Under the pieces are notes generated by a model that did not search any database, was not told the DNA's origin, and was given only the letters and a program-made list of their open reading frames with translations. Positions 43,430-54,299 of a DNA stretch of 64,000 nt are shown piece after piece. The translations under genes were made by a program, and so were the position numbers. Source of the DNA: Impatiens glandulifera. Its lineage: Eukaryota > Streptophyta > Magnoliopsida > Ericales > Balsaminaceae. Position 1 is the stretch's first letter; each line of letters starts with the position of its first letter. The DNA is taken from NCBI RefSeq assembly GCF_907164915.1, contig NC_061862.1, forward strand, positions 4,840,358 to 4,904,357, written 5' to 3'.

Positions 43430-45378
43430 TATACTCTAATTCATCCTTAAAACAAAGAAGTATAACCATTTCTCACTCATAAAGATGGTTTAATCATCTA
43501 GTGCAGCGATAACAACCTAACATCAAAATCCAACTGAAAATAACTAAGAAATCCAAAATACAACAACAAGGGGTAAATTTATGAGCCAGACATGAAAAAT
43601 AAAACCAGTGACCTAAATAAATCGCATATAAACCTTGTTGCATCCTTAAAACAGATAAGTAGAACCATTTATCACTCAAAAGACTTGCAAGACTCCCAGA
43701 TGAAGGAAAACCCTAACGGTCGGAGAAGAATGTAACTAACCTCGTAGGTGCGACAATCTGGCTGCAGAGAGTTAAGGGATGATAGTGCAGATGAAGGCAA
43801 GCCCTAGTGGTTGAAGAAGAATGCAACTAACCTCGTGCGCACGACCATTTGGCTGCAGAGAGTAGAAGGGTGATAGCACGGACATCTGGCTGTAGAGAGT
43901 AGAAGGATGATAGTCTGATTAACAGGAAGAAGGATTTTTTAGGTTAGAAAGAATTGGTCAGCGTAGAAAGAAAAGGGAAATTTGAGCAGATAACCCTAAA
44001 AACAGGGGGAAATGCGGAAAGTGCGGGTGAATAATTTAAATAGCGTTGGTGACCCTCTTTTTTTAATGACAATTGTACACTTGCGTAACGCAACTTCAGT
44101 TGCGTGACTCAACCATATTTTTTATTTTTATTTTTTAAATTTTTTTTGTCTCGCGATTGCGTGACGCAACTGGGGTTGTGTGACGCGATTGCGTAACGCA
44201 ACTGGGGTTGCGTGACGCGATTGCGTAACGCAACTGGGGTTGCGTGACGCAACTTGAGCATTTTCGTTCAAAAAAAACTCATAATTAAAATTTTTTGAAA
44301 AAAAAAAAAAAAATGCATCACGCAACCTAAGATTGCGTGACGCAACAGGGCATTTTTGTCCAAAAACATTAAAAGGTGTCACCAACGGTATTTAAATTAT
44401 TCACCCGCACTTTCCGCATTTCACCCTGTTTCTAGGGTCATTTGCTCATATTTTCCAAGGAAAACGAGTTAGGCTTGATAATTAAAAACTGATTCTAGTT
44501 TTAAAATATATATATATATATATAAGTTAAAATTTTATTATTAAATATAATATAATGTTTAATTTATTTATTTTTGGTTTATATTACTTTTTATTTTTTA
44601 TTTAATTAATTTTAAATACTTAAATAAAAGACAGATGTTTATAAAAAAATTTAATAATATTATATTTAATAATAAAATTTTAAATTATATATATATATAT
44701 ATTTTAAAACTAGAATCGGTTTTTAATTATCAAGTCTAATACATTTTCTTTCTACGCTGACCAATTCTTTCTAACCTAAAAAATCTTTCTGCCTGTGTTA
44801 ATCAGACTATCATCCTTCTACTCTCTACAGCCAGATTTCTGTGCTATCATCCTTCTACTCTCTGCAGCCAGATTGTCGTGCGCACGAGGTTAGTTACATT
44901 CTTCTTCAACCATTAGGGCTTGCCTTCATCTGCACTATCATCCATTGACTCTCCGCAGCCAGATTGTCGCACCCACGAGGTTAGTTACATTCTTCTTCAA
45001 CCATTAGGGCTTGCCTTCATCTGCACTATCATCCCTTGACTCTCCGCAGCCAGATTGTCGCACCCACGAGGTTAGTTACATTCTTCTCCGACCATTAGGG
45101 TTTTCCTTCATCTGCGGGTCTTGAAAGTCTTTTGAGCGATAAATGGTTCTACTTATCTGTTTTAAGGATGCAACGAGGTTTATATGCAATTTATTTAGGT
45201 CACTAGTTTTATTTTTCATGTCTGGCTCATAGATTTTCCCCTTGTTGTAGTGTTTTGGATTTCTCAGTTATTTTTAGTTGAATTTTGATGCTAGGTTGTT
45301 ATCGCTGCACTAGATGATTAAACCATCTTTATGAGTGAGAAATGGTTATACTTTTTTGTTTTAAGGATGAATTAGAGT
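43430..45378. repeat. Palindrome centred near 44640
   Basis: The right arm (44650-45378) is the reverse complement of the left arm (43430-44620, minus the 480-bp MITE). Corresponding landmarks are TATACTCTAATTCATCC near 43431 and GGATGAATTAGAGTAC near 45365, and TTAGGCTTGATAATTAAAAAC near 44470 facing GTTTTTAATTATCAAG near 44720. The right arm has an extra leader minisatellite unit. Confidence 0.85.
43975..44456. mobile_element. MITE with long terminal inverted repeats and palindromic core motifs
   Basis: Ends of about 70 bp are imperfect inverted repeats: GCGGAAAGTGCGGGTGAATA at the left and its complement TATT.ACCCGCACTTTCCGC at the right. The core is built from TTGCGT-N-ACGCAA palindromes, several in direct repeat with TGGGGTTGCGTGACGC. 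The equivalent site without insertion is visible at 40270 and 32945. There is no coding capacity. A related element is at 59050-59445. Confidence 0.8.
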
Positions 45379-45800
45379 ACATTCAACTTATGAGGAAGAC
45401 CCTATTTCCGGAGGTGATTATGAGGATGTCTTTCAAACCTTCTTAACTTATGTCATTTGGGTTAAATGTTTAAAATATTATAAAAATAAAGTATTTGGTT
45501 GATTATTTGAATGAATTAATTCATGGTGGGAAATATTTGTATTATTTCTAAATAACCTTTCATCAAACATGGCCCAGAATTATGTAATATTCTTTTGTCC
45601 TAGCATTGAAAAAGAGTAAAGGATGATTCTTTACAACAGTTCTGGTTGAATTTTGCAGGAGAATGAATCATCTATTTTTCAACCCTTATTGTGCAAGATA
45701 GAATAGAGAATTTGAGGAATATTTGTTTCTGAGTTTGAGACTTAATTTAAAACACAATGTCTGGACGGGTCCTGATCATAGGATAGGAAGTATCAGAAGG
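45379..45800 (+). pseudogene. Host gene fragments (possible CAP-H)
   Basis: 45395-45500 encodes DPISGGDYEDVFQTFLTYV, the end of the exon seen on the minus strand at 30253, now in plus orientation and joined to the palindrome arm. Further on, 45700-45800 can be read as a frame containing NVWTGPDHRIGSIRR. This resembles the conserved W-x-GPDHW segment of CAP-H. Frames are broken and the identification is tentative. Confidence 0.35.
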
Positions 45801-45869
45801 TAGGTAGGCCTTAGAAGCTTATGGAAGGAATATTACAATTACCGTTCTCAATTTCGCTCCTAAGATAAA

Positions 45870-46071
45870 TTCTAAGGCATCCTCCCCGTGTTGTTTTTTC
45901 TCTGCTCAGTACATGATAAAAGATGTTCACTTTTTCAACCACATTTGATGTCCTAAAATTTTCACAAGATTTCGTAAAGCCAGATTCTATCCAATTCACC
46001 GACCCAAACTCTGAAACAGTTTTAGAGTTCATGTAACTGATTGCAATTTTAAAAGGTGAGACTGAAATCAC
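45870..46071 (-). pseudogene. DUF3444 middle fragment, inverted
   Basis: The minus strand encodes ISVSPFKIAISYMNSKT, VNWIESGFTKSCENF and FYHVLSREK, the centre of DUF3444. It meets the next fragment head to head at 46071/46072. Confidence 0.8.
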
Positions 46072-46696
46072 TTGGAGGTAGAGGTGGCACCTATGGCACG
46101 GCTGTACTGTCTGATTTCAGTCTCACCGTTTAAAGTTGCAATCAGTTACATGAACTCCAAAACTGATGCGGAGTTCGGATCAGTGAATTGGATAGAATCT
46201 GGCTTTACGAAATCTTGTGGAAATTATAGGACAACAAACATTGATGTGGTTGAAGAAGTGGACATCTTTTCTCATGTATTGTGCAGAGAAAAAATAAAAC
46301 GGGGAGGATGCCTTAGAATATATCCTAGGGGCGGAGATATATGGGCCATATATAAGAACTATGATCGGAATGGAACAGGGAGACCCCCTCTGAAGTTAGG
46401 CATCAATATGAGATGGTGGAAGTTATGATGGATTATGATGAAGAAGATGGAGTGCATGAGTCCACAGGTGAAAGTAGATGGTTACAGGACTGTGTATGGG
46501 AGGAACCTAGATAAGGGTTCCATTTGTTGGGTTTTGAAGAAGGAAATGTTGAGATTCTCACATCGTGTTCCTTGTTGGCGAATTAGAGGTGGAGAAAGGA
46601 CTGATGATCTGCCAGAATGCTGTTGGGATCTGGATCCTTCAACAGCAGCAAGAACAAGAAGAAGCTGAAGCTGGGAAACATAAAGTGATATCTTAA
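46072..46696 (+). pseudogene. DUF3444 C-terminal fragment fused to an N-terminal repeat piece
   Basis: It begins EVEVAPMA, a piece of the Glu-rich repeat otherwise found at the N-terminus (55420-55680), directly joined to RLYCLISVSPFKVAISYM and the rest of DUF3444. Between NRNGTGRP and MMDYDEED the frame shifts near 46430. After VPCWRIRGGERTDDLPECCW the Ala/Thr linker is shortened. Several breaks make it non-functional. Confidence 0.8.
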
Positions 46697-47425
46697 CTTA
46701 CATTCCATCCCCCAATTGAAAAGATTATGAACTGTTTATTGTTTTTTATGATTGTTTGTTCCTGACTGTGTACTTGAGTGATTACAAATGGATGGCCAAA
46801 ACTATTATAGGTTGTTTCATTGTTGTTGATGATGTTTTTGATTTTGACATGTGAGAATTATTCTACATGTCAAATTAAAGTTGAACAGTGGGTTAATTTC
46901 TTGTTTAATATTAATTAATTTATTTTTTCTAACAAAAATTGTATTAACATTTATGCTGGTAAAAATATTTCTTAAAAATATTTAAAATTATTATTTCAAC
47001 ATGATTTCATTAATTTATAAATTAATTTTTCTTTTTATATTTTACTGATTTAATTAACCATATATTCTACAACATTTTTACAATAGTTTCATATATCTTA
47101 ATAATAAATATAGTAATTTCAAATGTACATATTTTATAATACATAACAATTATATATTTTAAATATTCACAATTAATTTACAAACTTATCTTGCAAGACC
47201 ATTTGCAATTAATAGGTATTTTTTTAAATAATTTATACATTTAATTTACTTGCTATATATTTTGTCATATATATAAAATTTATATCTTAAATTTTAACAA
47301 TAATTTTAGCCATTTAATAACATGATTTGCAATAACTTTACAATGTATATTTAAGTTTTTTTTTTTCAATTAGTTTATTAATAGTATTTGTTAGTAATAG
47401 AAAATATGTATTTTTTAAATTTAGA
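46697..47425. repeat. 3' flank and AT-rich repeat following the DUF3444 fragment
   Basis: The first about 220 bases match 58206-58420. The AT-rich part from about 46900 matches 8790-9288 and the reverse complement of 51660-52230. Confidence 0.75.
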
Positions 47426-48420
47426 TTAATGGATGGTTTCTCGGGATATAATCAGGTCCTGATGGCGCCTGAAAACAAGGAGAAAACTACTTTCATCATA
47501 GAGGTCGGTGTCTTTTGCAATCAATTGATGCCCTTTGGACTGAAGAACAATGGAGCTACGTATCAGAAAGCAACCATAATTCACAACTATTCTCCACGAT
47601 ATAATCCACAAGAAAGTCAAGGTCTACATTGATGATATCATTCTCAAATCCAAGAATCGAGCTGAACATATCACGAACTTGGAGAAATTCCTTTAGAGGA
47701 TTTGGAAATAACATCTCTGTTTAAATCAAATGAAGTGCACCTTCGGTGTCACTACTGGTAAGATGATAATATTTCTGATTACTCAAAGAGGAATAGAAGT
47801 CGACTCTAGCAAAATTGCGGCCTTCATAGCCATGACATCACCCCAAAATGAGCGAGATGTTCGAAGATTTTTGGACAAAATTCAATATATTAGTCGCTAC
47901 ATTAGTAATCTCACTTACACTTGCGATCATCTCTTCAAGCATCTTAAGAAGGGTCAAAAGTTGTTTGGAGTGATACTCATTAACATGTCCTCGAGAAGGT
48001 GAAGGCGTATTTGTAATCCCTTCCTATCCTCATGTCTTTAAGGCCAGGAGTTTCTTTGATTCTTCACTTCACTATCACTAAGTCATCCATGGGGAGCATT
48101 CTAGTCTAGGAGAATGAAATCAAAGAAGAGGTGGCAATCTACTACATCAGCAAAATGATGACCGATTATGAGTTAAATGAGTCTTCTGTGGAGAAGGTCT
48201 ATTGGGCACTAGCCTAGGTAACGAAGAGGTTGCGCCATTCATCAGCAAAATGATGACCACCGATTATGAGTTAAATTACTCTTTTGTGGAGAAGGTTTGT
48301 TGGGCACTAGCCTGGGTAGAGAAGAGCTTGCACCATTATATACAACAAGCTCACCCAATCAAGCTAGTGTCAAGACTTGATCTCATTCGTTTCTTGTTTC
48401 AAAGAATCCCAACACTATAT
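47426..48420 (+). pseudogene. pol: Tat-type gypsy RT/RNase H fragment
   Basis: It starts at the same point as the copy at 9283: GFSGYNQVLMAP, MPFGLKNNGATYQKA, IDDIILKS (YVDD decayed), MKCTFGVTTGKM, KIQYISRYISNLTYTCDHL and VCWALAWVEKSLHHYIQQ. A segment near 48130-48290 is duplicated (CCGATTATGAGTTAAAT twice). Stops and frameshifts are frequent. Confidence 0.85.
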
Positions 48421-48429
48421 TAGAAAGCT

Positions 48430-50366
48430 GAAGATCAAATGAGATCTCATTTGAAAACTAAAGAAATATATACTTCAATTATAAAATATAAATTCATTCA
48501 TATTTTCATTTTCTATCTATCCAGTCAAATTTAATTTGACATGTAAAATAATTCTCACATGTCAAAATTAAAAACACCAGCAACAATAAAGAAACAACAG
48601 TTTTCAGACAAAGAAACAACCAACCTATAAAAGTTTTGGCCATCCATCTATAAATCTCTCAAGTACACAATAAGGAACAATCATAAGAAAAAAAAACAGT
48701 TTATAATCTACTATTGGGGGGTGGGGTGTAAGTTATGATATCACTTTAAGTTTCCAGCTTCGGCTTTCTTCTTCTTCTTCGTAGATCGCCCATATCTGCT
48801 TCTCCTTAAAACATTGCTCAGACCTATCATTGTCAAAATTGTGAAAATCAGAGTTAGGAATCGTCTTGTGCACTGATGCCCTCCTCCTCACCACTGATTG
48901 AAGCCCAACTGTGCTGAAATTGTGAAAATCAGAGTTAGGAATCGTCTTGTGTACTAGGTTTGTTAGACACCACCACCTCTCCTCCTGATGATTCTGCTGC
49001 TGCTGCTTTCTGAGGTAAATTTGCTAGGTTTTCTTCAGTGCAGGTACTTCAGCGTCAGCTTTCCTTATCTCTGGCAACTTCTTTCTTAATTCAGACAATG
49101 CCCTATTAATTAATAACTTTTCTGAGTCAAAAATTGACACTGATGGTCCCATATCTGATAGATTATTTGAAGGCGTTTCTACGCCTGTGTCATCCAGACT
49201 CTTTCTCCTTGAGGGCTTGCCCAGTTTGGAAGGCTCGTGAAGAGATCTCGTGCTTTTATTTCCATTCCCTAAAGGGTGTGCCTCGAGAGGGATGGTTATA
49301 TTTGTATCAACAACCTCCACTGAAGATTCAGAATACGATTTCTGATTAGATTTAGATACAACGACTCCATTTGTGCATGGTTGGGATATTTGTAATAGTC
49401 CCAAGTTGATCTGCATAACCGTTTTCAGGAGCAGGAAAATGTTGACAATCACGAAAAGGATACGAGCCATCTGGAGGTCCTATCCCTTCGTTAATTGCCA
49501 TGAAAACACCACGACAATTCTTGCAGGATAGTTTTTTGTTCACGTACTACAGGAGATACTCATACTGCACGCCACAAGTGGTGCATTTTGTCCAGAAGGA
49601 ATCACCCCTTTCATAAAAAAAATACTCAATTAATTGTCATCAAGACATCAACAAAGAAATAAAACAAAAAAGATGGACCAAAATAGGGGTCAAATCCTAT
49701 GACATTTTGTCTCAAAAAATACTGAACGTTACAAGCGGTGCATTTTGTCCAAAAGGAATCACCCCTTTCATAGATAAAAAGAATTGTCATCAACAAAGCA
49801 AATATTTAGAATAATTTCATTAAAATAAAGAAATTATTTAGAATAAGGCCTTTTATGTTTATGGGTTATTTGGTTAACCAATTGACATGGTCACTCGGGG
49901 TACCCTAGGCCGACCTTGTTTGGGAGTATCGGTAAGAAAATATATGATAAATGAAAGACAACAAAAAAAAGATAGACCAAAATAGGTTAAAATCCTTTGA
50001 CCTTGTATCACAAAAGGTCTCATTGTGATTAACCAAACAAAGAATTATAATAAGACTTAGAATAATTGTCATTATCAAAACAAAGATTTGCTTGGCAAAA
50101 CTGAGAATGCAAATGCACATACCTAGTATTTCTCCTGATATCGTATGAGGTTCGATCACTTAGGTTGGACAATGTATTCCATGCTTATAAGAGAATAAAT
50201 GCCCCATCTGCCCCCAACAGTTTTGTTGCAATAAGGGTTGATCAGACGATACATCTCCATAAACTGTCTGATGAGCCTAGCCATACCGGAAGATGGTTTT
50301 AGACCAAAAATTGCATAGAAATCAGTTTCCCTTTTTGGTATAAAACCGGAGATGTATCGTCTGCTT
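48430..50366 (-). pseudogene. J-domain/DUF3444 gene copy, rearranged
   Basis: In minus orientation from 50366: a J-domain piece (DFYAIFGLKPSSGMARLIRQ, INPYCNKTVG), non-coding DNA, two copies of a short zinc-ribbon exon piece (complement of ACAAAATGCACCAC at 49580 and 49745), KKLSCKNCRGVFMAINEG, then a linker SNLSDMGPSVSIFDSEKLL with LRKKLPEIRKADAEVP. A decayed start of DUF3444 with an internal duplication (near 48840 and 48930) follows, then directly the 3' flank. Most of DUF3444 is deleted. It is broken at many places. Confidence 0.78.
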
Positions 50367-51008
50367 CTTTGTGTTCAATGCTTGGCTTATTAATTTCCTT
50401 TAATCACCAACTCCCCTCTTATAATAATATTGAATCCCTGTTTTCACTTCATCTAACAATGTGGGACAACACACTTTTTTGTCATTATTGAGGCTAATGG
50501 TTTTTCTTCTTCTTTTATTTAAAGAATAGAATAATTCAATAATATTTTCAAGAATTTGATACTTTTAAGTATATAATTTTATCAAATGTTAATAACAAAC
50601 TATTAAAATGATTTATTAGTATAGCTCCAATAAAAAGAGTTTTATTTTAAACATTTGATTTTCACTAAGAACTATTTAAATTGGATTGAAGTTATTACTA
50701 TGAGAGTGGTTATAACTCGTACTTTCAAACAAGGTATATAACTCGTATTTGATATTTAATAAACTTATGTTATAGTCATTATGACGAATGTTACTTATAT
50801 TAATAGAGGCATCGACACCTTCAAGGGAGGGTCTATGTACAGCCCCGGGTAACTCAAAATAGTTTGCATGCGAATGGCAATAACGACGGGGAGAAATACC
50901 ACCGATATTGAGTTATTCGGTTGATGAAGGGACCTAACGACCGTAAACTGTGTATATTTTTTTTCATATTATTATCATTCTAGTCGGGTAGGTTTTATAG
51001 AAATAACT
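50367..51008 (-). pseudogene. U5: Truncated U5 with intact promoter
   Basis: It matches the left snRNA unit at about 2230-2830. USE (50457-50467) and TATA (50419-50423) keep 33-base spacing. Only about 22 bases of the U5 5' end (AAGCCAAGCATTGAACAC) remain before the sequence joins the J-domain fragment at 50366. The far end joins the gypsy fragment at about 51008. Confidence 0.8.
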
Positions 51009-51660
51009 TAGTGATAGTGAAGTGAAGAATTAAAGAAACTCCTGGCCTCAAAGACATGAGGATAGGAAGGGATTGCAAATATGCCTCACCTTCTCGAGGA
51101 CATGTTAATGAGTATCACTCCAGACAACTTTTGACCCTTCTTAAGATGCTTGAAGAGATGATCGCAAGTGTAAGTGAGTTTACTAATGTAGCGACTAATA
51201 TTTTGAATTTTATCCAAAAATCTTCGAACCTCTCGCTCATTTCGGGGTGATGTCATGGCTGTGAAGGCCGCAATCTTGCTAAAGTTGACTTTTATTCCTT
51301 TTTGAGTAATCAGAAATATTATCATCTTACTAGTAGTGACACTGAAGGTGCACTTCATTCGATTTAAACAGAGATGGTATTTCCAAATCCTGTAAAGGAA
51401 TTTCTCCATGTTCGTGATATGTTCAGCTCGATTCTTTGATTTGACGATGATATCATCAACGTAGACCTTGACTTTCTTGTGGATTATGTCGTGGAGAATA
51501 GTTGTGACTTATGGTTGCTTTCTCATACGTAGCTCCATTATTCTTCAGTCCAAAGGGCATCACTCGATTTCAAAAGATACCGACCTCTGTGATGAAAGTA
51601 GTTTTCTCCTTGTTTTCAGGCGCCATCAGGACCTGATTATATCATGAGAAATCATCCATT
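51009..51660 (-). pseudogene. pol: Tat-type gypsy RT fragment, inverted
   Basis: On the minus strand it reads GFS/DFSYNQVLMAP, then VYVDDIIVKSKN, MEKFLYRIWKYHLCLNRMK, AAFTAMTSPRNEREVRRFL and YISKLTYTCDHLFKHL. It starts at 51660 at the same point as the other two copies and ends at the snRNA fragment. Confidence 0.85.
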
Positions 51661-52260
51661 AATTTAAATTTAAAAAATACATATTTTCTATTACTGAACA
51701 AATACTATTAATAAACTAATTGAAAAAAAAAAACTTAAATATACATTGTAAAGTTATTTCAAATCATGTTATTTTATATATAAATTTAAGATATAATTTT
51801 GTATATATGAAAAAATATATAGCAAGTAAATTAAATGTATAAATTATTTTAAAAAAATACCTATTAATTGCGAGTGGTCTTGCAAGATAAATTTGTAAAT
51901 TAATTGTGAATATTTAAAATATATAATTGTTATCTATTATAAAATATGTACATTTGAAATTACTATATTTATTATTAAGATATATGAAACTATTGTAAAA
52001 ATGTTGTAGAATATATGCCTAATTAAATCAGTAAAATATAAAAAGAAAATTTAATTTATAAATTAATGAAATCATGTTGAAATAATAATTTTAAATATTT
52101 TTAAAAAATATTTTTATCAACATAAATATTAATACAATTTTTGTTAGAAAAAATAAATTAATTAATATTAAACAAGTCATTAATAAATAAGTCATTATTA
52201 AGAAAGCTAACATTTATTATGTGCATTTGTACGAATAATAATATAATAAACCCGTGAAAA
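51661..52260 (-). repeat. AT-rich repeat (reverse of 46880-47425)
   Basis: The same AT-rich flank as at 8760-9288 and 46880-47425, reversed. No gene was seen. Confidence 0.75.
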
Positions 52261-52649
52261 AGTTATTACAGTAAAAATGTGATAGCATTTTTCATTTTAT
52301 TTTTAACCGTTTTAAATTTAAGGGCGGGTTAACCCACAATTCGACTCAAGTATTCATTTACTCTCACATTGCAGAACGATCTCTAAAACAATTGATACAG
52401 TTTGATTCTTCAACTCATTTAGTTTCACCTCTAGAGTCCATTTCTTACCCATACTACGAGTGAAAGAAAAAATGTAAAGACTATCATTAAAATACCCCAA
52501 ACGAGACTTACAATATCCATATGAATTATGTCCCTTATCTCTATAAATATGATGAAACTTTTCCATTATTGCTCACTAATAATATTTAAATCTGTAGCGC
52601 AGAGTCAAAAGAGAATTATGACCAATTAAAAACTATTGATGAACTACCG

Positions 52650-53530
52650 CGTTCATCAAATTTGGTGTTAAATTTAAAATATAAAGTGTTATTAGCCTAT
52701 TTGATTAAAAAATTGTACTTGTTTTGTTAGGTTGCAATTTCGAACCATAACTATAGAATTTTTAATTTTATTTTTAACCGTTTCAAGTTTTTTGGACGGG
52801 TCAACCCACAATCCGACCCAAATATCAATTTACTCTTACATTAATATCCAAATTAACCACAGCTCTCGACCTGGCAATCCGGACACTTTAAAAATTAAGC
52901 ATCATTATATATATATATATTTATATATTAGTTAGTTAAAAATTTGAACTTTTATTGTTAAAATCTCTCGCGTTCATCAAATTTGGTGTTAAATCTTAAA
53001 TATGAAGTGTTGTTAGCTTAGTTGGTTAAAAGGTTGTATTTGTTTTGTTAGGTTACAAGTTCGAAACATACAAATAACATTTTTAATTCTATTTTTAACC
53101 ATTTTAAGTTTATGGGCGGGTCAACCGACAATCCGACCCAAGTATCCATTTAATCTCAAATAATCATTCAAATTAACCATAGCTCTCGACCCAGCAATCT
53201 AGACACTTTAAAAATTAAGCATCATTATATATATAGATTAGTTAGTTAAAAATTTGAACTTTTATTGTTAAAATGTCTCGTGTTCATCAAATCTAGTGTT
53301 GAATCTAACATATAAAGTGTTGTTAGCCTAGTTGGTTAAAAGTTTGTACTTATTTGGTTAGGTTGCAAGTTCAAAACATACAAATAACATTTTTAATTTT
53401 ATTTTAACCATTTTAAGTTTATGTGCGAGTCCACCCACAATCCGACTCAAGTATCCATTTACTCTCAAATAAATATTCAAATTAACCACAATTATTGACT
53501 CGATAATCCGGACACTTTAAAAATTAAGCA
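52650..53530 (+). repeat. Tandem array of about 305-bp SINE-like (tRNA-related) units
   Basis: Three units start near 52650, 52970 and 53275, with a partial one at about 52290. Units 2 and 3 carry TTAGCTTAGTTGGTTAAAAG and TTAGCCTAGTTGGTTAAAAG, matching a Pol III A box (TRGCNNAGTNGG). About 30 bases on lies GGTTACAAGTTCGAAAC, close to a B box. They share CAACCCACAATCCGACCCA-type and CTCGACC..GCAATC blocks. No tRNA fold is preserved beyond this, and unit 1 has a decayed A box. Confidence 0.6.
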
Positions 53531-54299
53531 TATTTATAATAATTATTATAAAATAAATTATAAAATACAATATCATAAATAAAATCTGCAATGCAAATAA
53601 TGTTGTAATATGTATTATAATATTAATAATATTTTTCAATAATATATATTGAAAGTTGAAACAAAATACTTCTATTTATAAATATATCTATAAAAGAGTG
53701 ACAACATAAATTATAAAATTTGCAACTTAAGAATAAAATATTTGATTTGTGTAATACTACGTTAGTTCATAAACACTTATTTTAATACTTTTTAAAGTTG
53801 AAAAGAGCATTTTTTTTTTTAATCTTATTTTTTTTAGTGTAATCTTGTACTAAGACAACCACAATTGAGAGATCTAATATTTGACTTAGAGTTGCCCATC
53901 ATATTGTGATGTAATAATATTACGTTATTATCGGTCGACATTAAACACATTTTTTTTTAGTATGTTTTAAACACTGAGTCTGTATCTATTTTCTAAAATC
54001 ACCATCTACTCAAATTTCTTTATCCCAAAAAATTATTAATAAATTATAATTTAAATATTTTATTTATTTATTTTATAACAAAATAAGACAATCAATCCAG
54101 CAAGAAGAAAGTCAGATCCTGGACCGGGTATGGTTATTGATAATTCAAGAGTAGCTTAATTTCAAACTTTGATCTCAAAACAACAAATAATCAACAGTTT
54201 TCAAATAAAGAAACAACTAACCTATAATAGTTTTGGTTATCCATCTGTAAATCTCTCAAGTACACTCAGGAACAATCATAAGAAAAAACAAACAGTTTA
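53531..54299 (-). repeat. AT-rich 3' flank of the DUF3444 pseudogene (reverse of 7931-8760)
   Basis: It includes the CCATACCCGGTCCAGGATCT block (reverse) also found at 8140. No gene was seen. Confidence 0.75.
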
